A DNA stretch of 64,000 nucleotides from Rhodovulum kholense (GTDB lineage Bacteria > Pseudomonadota > Alphaproteobacteria > Rhodobacterales > Rhodobacteraceae). Within the stretch, counting starts at the first letter, position 1, and every line of letters begins with the position of its first letter. The notes beneath the pieces are model-generated. The model ran no database searches. It was not told the DNA's origin and saw only the letters and a program-made list of their open reading frames with translations. The DNA lies in assembly GCF_003053725.1 (NCBI RefSeq), contig NZ_QAYC01000009.1, positions 62,001 through 126,000 on the forward strand, in the 5' to 3' direction. The position numbers and the translations under genes were made by a program. Of the stretch, positions 8,458 through 15,343 are shown piece after piece.

Positions 8458-9351
8458 ATGACCGAAATGTTCGACGACCGGAAGGCGCAGGCCTCGGCCT
8501 GGTTCCGCAGCCTTCGCGACGAGATCGTGGCCGCCTTCGAGGCGCTGGAAGAGGCCCCGCCCCCGGCGCCGGTGGCCGATCTCGCGCCGGGCCGGTTCAA
8601 CGTGACCGAGACGCGGCGCCAGTCCGAGGACGGATCTGATGCCGGCGGCGGCCTGATGAGCGTGATGCGCGGCGGCCGGATCTTCGAGAAGGTGGGCGTC
8701 AATGTCTCGACCGTCTATGGCACGCTGAACCCGCGCGCGCAGGCGGCCATGGCCGCGCGCAAGGGGCTTGAGGGGATGAAGGACGACCCCCGGTTCTGGG
8801 CCTCGGGGCTGAGCCTGGTGGCCCATATGCGCAATCCGCACACGCCCGCCGTCCACCTCAACACCCGGATGTTCTGGACCCCGCATGACTGGTGGTTCGG
8901 CGGCGGCACCGATCTCAATCCCTGCCTGCCCCACGACGCGGACACGGCCGATTTCCACGGAGTGCTGAAGGCGCATTGCGACCGGCACGACCTCAGCCAT
9001 TATCCGCGCTTCAAGGCCTGGGCCGACGAGTATTTCTTTGTGCCGCATCGCGGCCGGGTCCGGGGCGTCGGCGGCATCTTCTTCGACGACCTGAATTCGG
9101 GCGACTGGTCGGCGGATTTCGCCTTCACCCAGGATGTCGGCCGCGCCTTCCTGCCGGCCTTCCTGCCGCTGGTCGAGCGGCGCGCGGGCACTGCCTGGAC
9201 CGAGCGCGACCGCGAGGCGCAGCTGGCGCATCGAGGGCTTTATGCCGAATACAACCTGCTTTACGACCGCGGCACACGCTTCGGGCTCGAGACCGGGCAT
9301 GACCCGGAAGCCGTGCTGATGAGCATGCCGCCGCTGGCCAGCTGGCCCTGA
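8458..9351 (+). CDS. hemF: Aerobic coproporphyrinogen-III oxidase
   Basis: HemF uses O2 to decarboxylate coproporphyrinogen III to protoporphyrinogen IX in haem and chlorophyll synthesis. The 297 residues match the family. Hallmarks are GGGLMSVMRGGRIFEKVGVN, the HMRNPHTPAVHLNTRMF block with conserved histidines, WWFGGGTDLNP, and the RGVGGIFFDDLN segment. GGGAGA precedes the ATG. The upstream region holds a TAACCGGTTA palindrome (8426-8435) and a 14-mer shared with the region upstream of the gene at 28586. hemE and hemC follow within 3 kb, but on separate transcripts. Confidence 0.95.
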   Translation: MTEMFDDRKAQASAWFRSLRDEIVAAFEALEEAPPPAPVADLAPGRFNVTETRRQSEDGSDAGGGLMSVMRGGRIFEKVGVNVSTVYGTLNPRAQAAMAARKGLEGMKDDPRFWASGLSLVAHMRNPHTPAVHLNTRMFWTPHDWWFGGGTDLNPCLPHDADTADFHGVLKAHCDRHDLSHYPRFKAWADEYFFVPHRGRVRGVGGIFFDDLNSGDWSADFAFTQDVGRAFLPAFLPLVERRAGTAWTERDREAQLAHRGLYAEYNLLYDRGTRFGLETGHDPEAVLMSMPPLASWP

Positions 9352-9372
9352 GCCCGCGCCAGAGGCCGGGTT

Positions 9373-9990
9373 TCAGTCGTCGCCGGACGCGCAGATCAGG
9401 TCGATCAGCAGGTCGAGGGTCTGCGCGGCCTGGTCCCATTTGCCGCCCGACCGGTTCGGGCCATCGGCATCCAGCGCCAGAACCGCGACGCCATGGATCG
9501 TGGTCCAGAGCAGAAAGGCAAGCTCGCGCGCCTTGCCGGTGCTCCGTCCCCGATACGCACGACAGCGCCGCACGCCCTCGGTCAGCGCCTCGAGCGAGTC
9601 GGGCGGAACGATGACATCGATGATATGGGCGATCCCGCCATCGCCCGGATCGCAATAAAGAAGGCGATAAAGCGCGGGGTTCGTCCGGGCGAACTCAAGA
9701 TGGGCGCGGCCGCCCTCGCGCAGGCGTGTGGGCGGGTGCCCGTCCGGGTCGAAATAGCGGGCGGTCAGCCGGGCCGCGAGCCGGTCGTAACAGACCCGCC
9801 GCAATTCCGAGACCAGCGCATCCCGGTCGGGAAAGGCGGCCCGCACCCGGCCCTCGGGAACCCCCGCGGCCTCGGCCACCTCGCCCAGCGTGAACCGCGC
9901 GGTTCCGCGCTCGCGCAGCAGCAAGATCAGGGCATCGACGACCCTGACGCGAAAGCCGGACGCGGCAAAGAGTTCGGACGGTTGGGCCAT
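9373..9990 (-). CDS. TetR-family transcriptional regulator
   Basis: A 205-residue one-domain repressor-like protein. The N-terminal helix-turn-helix is visible as ARFTLGEVAEAAGVPEGRVRAAFPDRDAL (residues about 33-60). The C-terminal ligand domain (from about residue 80) resembles the TetR C-terminal 'WHG' type, with FLLWTTIHGVAVLALDAD. I chose ATG 9990 (MAQPSELF) with GGGGA just upstream; a start at 10041 is longer but unsupported. Its target is not apparent: neighbours are hemF (convergent) and hemE. Confidence 0.82.
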   Translation of the reverse strand: MAQPSELFAASGFRVRVVDALILLLRERGTARFTLGEVAEAAGVPEGRVRAAFPDRDALVSELRRVCYDRLAARLTARYFDPDGHPPTRLREGGRAHLEFARTNPALYRLLYCDPGDGGIAHIIDVIVPPDSLEALTEGVRRCRAYRGRSTGKARELAFLLWTTIHGVAVLALDADGPNRSGGKWDQAAQTLDLLIDLICASGDD

Positions 9991-10082
9991 GGGTCCCCGG
10001 TCAAGGCATGCGGCAAATTCAACTATAGCTAGCGACCGCAACCGACACCTTCAACCTGACCAAAAGGCGGGCCTCGGCGGGA

Positions 10083-10116
10083 AAACGCCCGCGCGAAGCG
10101 ATCCGCGCGGGCGTTT
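10083..10116 (-). terminator. Rho-independent terminator downstream of hemE
   Basis: A perfect 13-bp stem pairs AAACGCCCGCGCG (10083-10095) with its complement at 10104-10116 around an 8-nt loop. On the minus strand the stem ends in TTTT. It lies 28 bp past the hemE stop. Confidence 0.85.
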
Positions 10117-10143
10117 GCCGTGTTCCGTCCCGAAGGGTGCGCC

Positions 10144-11175
10144 TCAGGCGCGCAGGGCCTCGAGCATCACCGTCACATTCTCGGGATCGGCATCAGGGGT
10201 GATGCCATGGCCGAGATTGAAGATATGCGGCCCTTTCGAGAAGGCTTCCTTGATGCGCCTGGTCTCGTCGATCAGCGCCTGGCCGCCGGTGACCATCAGT
10301 TTCGGGTCCATGTTGCCCTGGACGCAGCCGTCCTTCTGCACGTTCTCGACGGCCCATTCGGCCGAAACCGAATTGTCGAGCGCGACGCAATCGGCGCCGG
10401 TCGCCCTGGCGAAACCGATACACTTGTCGCCCGCCTCGCGCGGGAAGGCGATGCAGGGCAGGCCCGGATGGCGCGCCTTCATCTCGGCGATGATCCGTTT
10501 CGCGGGCTCCATCGCGTATTTGTCGAAGGCCTCGCCCTTCAGCGACCCGGCCCAGCTGTCGAAGATCTTGACCACTTCGCAGCCCGCCTCGACCTGTTTC
10601 GACAGGTATTCGATGGTGGCGTCGGTCAACAGGTCGATCAGCGCCGCGAAGGTCGCCTCGTCCTCGGTGCGCAACGCATGGGCCGGCGCCTGGTCCTTGG
10701 TGCCGCGACCGGCGATCATGTAGGTCGCGACCGTCCAGGGCGCGCCGGCAAAGCCGATCAGCGTGGTCTCTTTCGGCAGCTCGCGCGACAGGATCCGGCA
10801 GGTCTCGTAGACCGGGGCCATGTGGTCGTGGATGTCGTCCTTGCCCTTCAGCGCCTTCAGACCCTCGGGGCCGGTGATCGTCGACATGCGCGGGCCTTCG
10901 CCCGTTTCGAACCACAGCTCGGCGCCCAGCGCCTGCGGCAGCAGCAGGATGTCGGCGAACAGGATGGCGGCGTCGAACCCGTAGCGGCGGATCGGCTGCA
11001 GCGTCACTTCGGCCGCAAGCTCCGAGTTGTAGCAGAGCGACAGAAAGTCGCCCGCTTCGGCCCGGGTGGCCCTGTATTCGGGCAGATATCGCCCCGCTTG
11101 CCGCATCAGCCAGACCGGGGGCACGTCCATCGTCTCTCCGGAAAGTGCCCGCAGCAGTTTTTTAGTTTCCGCCAT
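10144..11175 (-). CDS. hemE: Uroporphyrinogen decarboxylase
   Basis: HemE decarboxylates the four acetate side chains of uroporphyrinogen III to give coproporphyrinogen III. The 343-residue length is typical. The N-terminal signature [16 protein letters not shown] carries the substrate-binding arginines, [12 protein letters not shown] holds the conserved Asp, and [14 protein letters not shown] and the C-terminal [16 protein letters not shown] (conserved His) complete the active site. It is divergent from hemC across about 100 bp and ends at a strong terminator. Confidence 0.96.
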   Translation of the reverse strand: MAETKKLLRALSGETMDVPPVWLMRQAGRYLPEYRATRAEAGDFLSLCYNSELAAEVTLQPIRRYGFDAAILFADILLLPQALGAELWFETGEGPRMSTITGPEGLKALKGKDDIHDHMAPVYETCRILSRELPKETTLIGFAGAPWTVATYMIAGRGTKDQAPAHALRTEDEATFAALIDLLTDATIEYLSKQVEAGCEVVKIFDSWAGSLKGEAFDKYAMEPAKRIIAEMKARHPGLPCIAFPREAGDKCIGFARATGADCVALDNSVSAEWAVENVQKDGCVQGNMDPKLMVTGGQALIDETRRIKEAFSKGPHIFNLGHGITPDADPENVTVMLEALRA

Positions 11176-11197
11176 CGTCGTCCCCGTTTATGTGTGC

Positions 11198-11239
11198 GGC
11201 CTGTCGTCCCCTGCTTGCGTCAGCATGTCAAGACAGGCC
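11198..11239. promoter_or_regulatory. Inverted repeat in the divergent hemE/hemC control region
   Basis: GGCCTGTC (11198-11205) and its complement GACAGGCC (11232-11239) flank 26 bp between the two starts. A perfect -35-like TTGACA for hemE reads on the minus strand at 11231-11226, without a good -10. For hemC, TTGTCA (11243-11248) and TTAGAG (11265-11270) are a weak promoter candidate. No exact TGT-N12-ACA (PpsR/CrtJ) site is present. Confidence 0.35.
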
Positions 11240-11279
11240 GAGTTGTCAGGACGACGTGACGCGATTAGAGGTTTGGCGC

Positions 11280-12224
11280 ATGGCTATCACACTTCCTTCC
11301 CCCGCTTCACCCCTCAAGATCGGCACGCGCGGCTCGCCGCTCGCGCTGGCTCAGGCCCATGAAACCCGCGAACGGCTGATGAAGGCGTTCGATCTGCCGG
11401 AGGATGCCTTCGAGATCGTGGTGATCAACACGATCGCCGACCGGGTGCTGGACCGCGCGCTGAAGGAGATCGGCGGCAAGGGTCTCTTCACCAAGGAGAT
11501 CGAGGACGCCATGCTGGGCGGCAAGATCGACATCGCGGTCCATTCGACCAAGGACATGGCGGTCGAGCAGCCCGAGGGGCTGGTGCTGGACACCTTCCTG
11601 CCGCGCGAGAACTATCGCGACGCCTTCATCTCGAAAAGCGTCAAGGGGCTGAAGGATCTGGCCGAGGGCGCTGTGGTCGGCACCTCGTCGCTGCGCCGCC
11701 GGGCCCAGCTGCTGAACTACCGCCCCGACCTGAAGGTGATCGAATTCCGCGGCAACGTGCAGACCCGGCTGAAAAAGCTGGAAGACGGCGTGGCCGAGGC
11801 GACCTTCCTGGCCATGGCCGGGCTGAACCGTCTGGGGCTGGAAGAGGTCGCGCAATCGACCATCGAGCCCGAAGAGATGCTGCCCGCCGTGGCGCAGGGC
11901 GCCATCGGGATCGAGCGGCGCAAGGACGACGCGCTGGCCGGTCACCTGCTGGAAGCGCTGCACGACAAGGCCACCGGCGAGATGATGGCCTGCGAACGCG
12001 CCTTCCTCGACGCGCTGGACGGGTCCTGCGAGACCCCCATCGGCGGGCTTGCGCTGCACGAGGGCGGCAGCCTGTGGCTGCGCGGCGAGATCCTGCGCCC
12101 CGACGGGTCCGAACGGATCGCGGGCGAGGATCGCGCGGCCATCGAGGACGCGGCCGAGATGGGCTTTGCGCTGGGCAAGAAACTGCGCGAGCAGGCGGGC
12201 GAAGGCTTCTTCGACTGGGAGTGA
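11280..12224 (+). CDS. hemC: Hydroxymethylbilane synthase (porphobilinogen deaminase)
   Basis: HemC condenses four porphobilinogens into hydroxymethylbilane. The 314-residue product (ATG 11280, MAITLPSP) has KIGTRGSPLALAQA at the N terminus, the catalytic-Asp region GGKIDIAVHSTKDM, the arginine-rich GTSSLRRRAQLL, and the dipyrromethane-anchoring Cys in LDGSCETPIGG. A longer frame from 11190 adds 30 residues that are not family-like. The gene ends at its own terminator at 12282. Confidence 0.96.
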   Translation: MAITLPSPASPLKIGTRGSPLALAQAHETRERLMKAFDLPEDAFEIVVINTIADRVLDRALKEIGGKGLFTKEIEDAMLGGKIDIAVHSTKDMAVEQPEGLVLDTFLPRENYRDAFISKSVKGLKDLAEGAVVGTSSLRRRAQLLNYRPDLKVIEFRGNVQTRLKKLEDGVAEATFLAMAGLNRLGLEEVAQSTIEPEEMLPAVAQGAIGIERRKDDALAGHLLEALHDKATGEMMACERAFLDALDGSCETPIGGLALHEGGSLWLRGEILRPDGSERIAGEDRAAIEDAAEMGFALGKKLREQAGEGFFDWE

Positions 12225-12281
12225 CCCATCCGGGGCGCGCCCCCAGAGATCGGGCCCGCAGCCATCGGGACCAATCGTCAG

Positions 12282-12305
12282 ACGCCCGGCTTTTCGGCCG
12301 GGCGT
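12282..12305 (+). terminator. Rho-independent terminator downstream of hemC
   Basis: ACGCCCGGC (12282-12290) pairs perfectly with GCCGGGCGT (12297-12305) around loop TTTTCG. A T-rich tail (TTGCGTCTTT) follows. It lies 57 bp past the hemC stop. Confidence 0.85.
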
Positions 12306-12343
12306 TTGCGTCTTTAGGGCCTTCCGGTCCGGGAAACGGAGGA

Positions 12344-13762
12344 TCAGTCCTCGCCCGACGGGATCAGCTTGCCGGGGTTCATGATGTTCTGCGGGTCGAT
12401 GGCCGACTTGATCCGGCGCATCACATCGAGCGCGACCGGGTCCTTGCGGCGGGTCATGGTCGAAAGCTTCGAAAGCCCGATCCCGTGTTCGGCCGAGAAA
12501 CTGCCCCTGAGCGCCGCGACCTCGTCCTCGACGGCCTCGCGGATGATCTCCTTCATCTCGGGGCGGTCGGTCGCGGGCCAGACGGTATAATGCAGGTTAC
12601 CGTCGCCCAGATGGCCGACATTGACGGTTTCGGCGCCGGGATCGATCTCTTGCAGCCGGGCCTCCATCCGGTCGAGGAAGGTCCCCACCAGATCGAGCGG
12701 CAGGGCCACGTCATTGTCGATCACCGGCTGGCGCGAAAAGCAGATCTCGGCCGACAATTCGCGCCGGTGCCAGATCTCGGCCCGCTGGGCCTCGTTCTGG
12801 GCGACGACCGCGTCCAGCACCTCGCCCCGCTCCATCGCCTCGGCCAGCGCCTCTTCGAGGATCGCCACGACCGGCAGGCGGCCGTCCGGGCCCGGGGTCG
12901 CGTCGCGCGGCGCGGTGGCGCCGATCTCGACCATGATGTTGATCTCGTGCGGCTCGGCGAAGGGCGGACGCAATTCGGGGCGGCAGCGGAAGAGATGACG
13001 CATGAAGTTGCCGGGCATGTATTCGAAGGCCTCGACCGCGCCGCCGGTGGTTTCCTGCAACCGGTTCAGCAGATCGAGCGCGGCGGGCAGGCTTTCGACC
13101 GCGGCCATCGCCGTGGCATAGGCGCGCGGCCTGGGGAAAAGCCGCACCACGGCGGCGGTGATGATCCCCAGCGTGCCCTCGGCCCCGATCATCAGGTCCT
13201 TGAGGTCGAGCCCGGTATTGTCCTTGTAAAGCGGGCTCATGACGTCCATCACCCGGCCGTCGGGCAGCACCGCCTCGAGCCCGAGGCAAAGCGCCCGGGT
13301 GGTGCCGTAACGCAGCACGTTCGAGCCGCCCGCATTGGTCGACAGCACCCCGCCGATCCGCGCCGAGCCGCGCGCGCCGAAGGTCAGCGGAAAGACCATG
13401 TCCTGGGCCGCGGCCGCGTCGTGCAGTTGCGACAGGATCACCCCCGCCTCGACCGTCGCGGTCCGGGCGCGCGGATTGATCTCGCGGATCCGGTTCAGCC
13501 GTTCGACCGAGATCATCAGCGCGCCATCGGCATAGGCGCCGCCCGCCAGCCCGGTATTGCCCGCAACCGGCACCACCGGAATGCGGTGCCGCGCGGCCAG
13601 GGTCACCACGGCGGCCAGCTGGTCGCGGTCGGCCGGTCGCAGCACGGCGCGGGGCGTGCCCTTGTATTTGCCTGTCCAGTCATGGGCATAGCGCTGGGTG
13701 TCTTCGCCGGTCAGCACATGGGCGGGGCCGAGAAGGTCGGTAAGCTGCGGGATCGGGTCCAA
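12344..13762 (-). CDS. FAD-linked oxidase, D-lactate dehydrogenase (cytochrome)/GlcD-like
   Basis: A flavoprotein of about 472 residues in the family of glycolate oxidase subunit D and cytochrome-linked D-lactate dehydrogenases, which oxidise 2-hydroxy acids and pass electrons to the quinone/cytochrome chain. The FAD_binding_4 domain shows VPVAGNTGLAGGAY and GSARIGGVLSTNAGG. The C-terminal FAD-oxidase domain ends with VNVGHLGDGNLHYTVW and the SAEHGIGLSK motif. I prefer a TTG start at 13762 because GGAGG lies 6 nt upstream and the sequence begins at the family's usual point; an ATG at 13840 adds 26 unlikely residues. No GlcE/GlcF partners are adjacent, favouring the single-subunit D-lactate dehydrogenase type. 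Confidence 0.85.
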   Translation of the reverse strand: MDPIPQLTDLLGPAHVLTGEDTQRYAHDWTGKYKGTPRAVLRPADRDQLAAVVTLAARHRIPVVPVAGNTGLAGGAYADGALMISVERLNRIREINPRARTATVEAGVILSQLHDAAAAQDMVFPLTFGARGSARIGGVLSTNAGGSNVLRYGTTRALCLGLEAVLPDGRVMDVMSPLYKDNTGLDLKDLMIGAEGTLGIITAAVVRLFPRPRAYATAMAAVESLPAALDLLNRLQETTGGAVEAFEYMPGNFMRHLFRCRPELRPPFAEPHEINIMVEIGATAPRDATPGPDGRLPVVAILEEALAEAMERGEVLDAVVAQNEAQRAEIWHRRELSAEICFSRQPVIDNDVALPLDLVGTFLDRMEARLQEIDPGAETVNVGHLGDGNLHYTVWPATDRPEMKEIIREAVEDEVAALRGSFSAEHGIGLSKLSTMTRRKDPVALDVMRRIKSAIDPQNIMNPGKLIPSGED

Positions 13763-13950
13763 GGGTGCCTCCGTCTGTCGAGACGCACCTAACGCCAGCC
13801 GGGCGGTCTTGGCCAGAGGCTTGGGGCATCGCCGCCGCACGTGCCGCGATCCTGTCGTGATCGTCCTGTCACAAAGGCGCGCCTTGCGGCGCCAAATCCC
13901 TGTCTCGGGCCCGGCCTTCGGGCCGGACCTTCGGAGGGGCTGCGCCGGGG

Positions 13951-14682
13951 TCAGCCCCCAGCCGCGGCCTCGGCCCGGGCGACAAGGTCGAGCACGCTCG
14001 GCCCCATCGCCTTGACGACCAGCGCGACGCCTTCGGCCGAGGGGTGGATGCCATCGGCCTGCATGTAGCGCGCCATCGCCTTGTCCCGGTCAGGCAGGTC
14101 GGTCAGCCCCTTGAGGAAGTTCGGGAAATAGAGCGCGTCATGGGCCTTGGCGAGTTCGGGATACATCGCATCGAAGGCCGCCTCGAACTCGGGCCCGTAA
14201 TTGCCCGGCGCGTCGAGCCCGACCAGCAGGACCGGCACATGGGCGGCATCGGCCCGGGTCAGGATCGCGTCGAGATTGGCGCGCGAGGCGGCCGGGTCGA
14301 TGCCGCGCAACAAATCGTTACCGCCAAGCGCAACGATCAGCCCGTCGACCTCGGGCGTGAGCGTCCAGCCGATTCGCGAGAGCCCCCCGGCGGTGGTGTC
14401 GCCCGAGACCCCGGCATTCAGCACCGTGACCTCGGCCCCCTGCGCGTTCAGCCAGGCTTCGAGCTGGGGCACGAAACCCTCTTCCTGCGGCAACCCGTAG
14501 CCCTGGGTCAGGCTGTCGCCCAGCGCGGCGATCGTCACCGGTTCGGCCGCAGCCGCGCCGCCCGCCAGCACCAGGGCTGCGGCGAGCTTGAGCGGGCGGC
14601 GCGCGGCCCCATATCGAAAGAGAGGCAGGCAACGGAGGCAGCGCCCGATGGCAGACCCGATTCTTTCGCTCAGCGACGTCAC
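13951..14682 (-). CDS. Arylesterase / TesA-like GDSL lipase (secreted)
   Basis: An SGNH hydrolase like E. coli TesA (thioesterase/lysophospholipase/arylesterase). Block I is ALGDSLTQGYGLP (catalytic Ser), block III is ALGGNDLLRG (Asn), and the C-terminal DGIHPSAEG gives the Asp-His pair. A hydrophobic signal peptide (LKLAAALVLAGGAAAA) precedes the mature part. The start is uncertain. No in-frame ATG lies near the signal peptide; the nearest usual codon is GTG 14682, which overlaps the first 35 bases of the divergent ABC gene, while rarer start codons lie nearer 14610. An ATG at about 14610 is out of frame. The divergent tesA-ybbA-ybbP layout matches E. coli. The 188-bp gap downstream shows only weak GC-rich hairpins. 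Confidence 0.83.
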   Translation of the reverse strand: MTSLSERIGSAIGRCLRCLPLFRYGAARRPLKLAAALVLAGGAAAAEPVTIAALGDSLTQGYGLPQEEGFVPQLEAWLNAQGAEVTVLNAGVSGDTTAGGLSRIGWTLTPEVDGLIVALGGNDLLRGIDPAASRANLDAILTRADAAHVPVLLVGLDAPGNYGPEFEAAFDAMYPELAKAHDALYFPNFLKGLTDLPDRDKAMARYMQADGIHPSAEGVALVVKAMGPSVLDLVARAEAAAGG

Positions 14683-15343
14683 GCTGACGCTCGACGGCAA
14701 TGCCGGGCCGGTCGAGATCCTGCATGGCATCTCGCTCGACGTGACGCCGGGCGAGACGCTGGGGCTGGTCGGTCCGTCTGGGTCGGGCAAGTCGTCTCTC
14801 CTCATGCTGATGGGCGGGCTCGAACGGGCGACATCGGGCCGCGTGCTGGCGCTGGGCCGCGATCTGACGGCCATGAACGAGGACCAGCTTGCCCGGTTTC
14901 GCAGGGAACATATGGGCGTGGTCTTCCAGTCTTTCCACCTGATCCCGACCATGACCGCGCTGGAAAACGTGGCGACGCCGCTGGAACTGGCCGGGCATCG
15001 CGACGCCTTCGAGCGCGCCGCCGACGAATTGCGCACGGTCGGGCTTGGCGCCCGGATGGACCATTACCCTAGCCAGATGTCGGGCGGCGAACAGCAGCGC
15101 GTGGCGCTGGCCCGCGCCGCCGCGCCGCGCCCGCATCTGCTTTTGGCCGACGAGCCGACGGGCAATCTCGACGGCGCCAACGGGGCCGCGATCATGGATC
15201 TTCTGTTCGGGCTCCGCGACCGCCATGGCGCGACGCTGGTGCTGGTGACCCATGCCCCCGATCTGGCCGCGCGCTGCGACCGGGTGGTCGAGCTGGCCGA
15301 CGGACGGATCACGGGCGAAGCCGCGCGGAGGGCCGCGGAATGA
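14648..15343 (+). CDS. ABC transporter ATPase, YbbA/LolD type
   Basis: A 231-residue ABC ATPase that energises the FtsX-like permease encoded next. Walker A is GPSGSGKSS (residues 42-50), the signature is MSGGEQQRVALAR, and Walker B is LLLADEPTGNLD, followed by the H-loop LVTHAPD. The MacB/LolD-type Q-loop region (VVFQSFHLIPTMTALENV) is typical. ATG 14648 was chosen at MADPILSL. Its stop overlaps the start of the permease by 4 bp, so the two are translationally coupled. Confidence 0.92.
   Translation: MADPILSLSDVTLTLDGNAGPVEILHGISLDVTPGETLGLVGPSGSGKSSLLMLMGGLERATSGRVLALGRDLTAMNEDQLARFRREHMGVVFQSFHLIPTMTALENVATPLELAGHRDAFERAADELRTVGLGARMDHYPSQMSGGEQQRVALARAAAPRPHLLLADEPTGNLDGANGAAIMDLLFGLRDRHGATLVLVTHAPDLAARCDRVVELADGRITGEAARRAAE

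Noticed and set aside
11176-11279. PpsR/CrtJ site (TGT-N12-ACA) or an FNR box in the hemE/hemC region
   Set aside because: Every TGT in the gap was checked; none has ACA after 12 bases (one near miss ends ACG), and no TTGAT-N4-ATCAA is present.
13763-13950. Terminator or small gene between the GlcD-like and esterase genes
   Set aside because: Only weak GC-rich hairpins without T tracts and no convincing coding frame.
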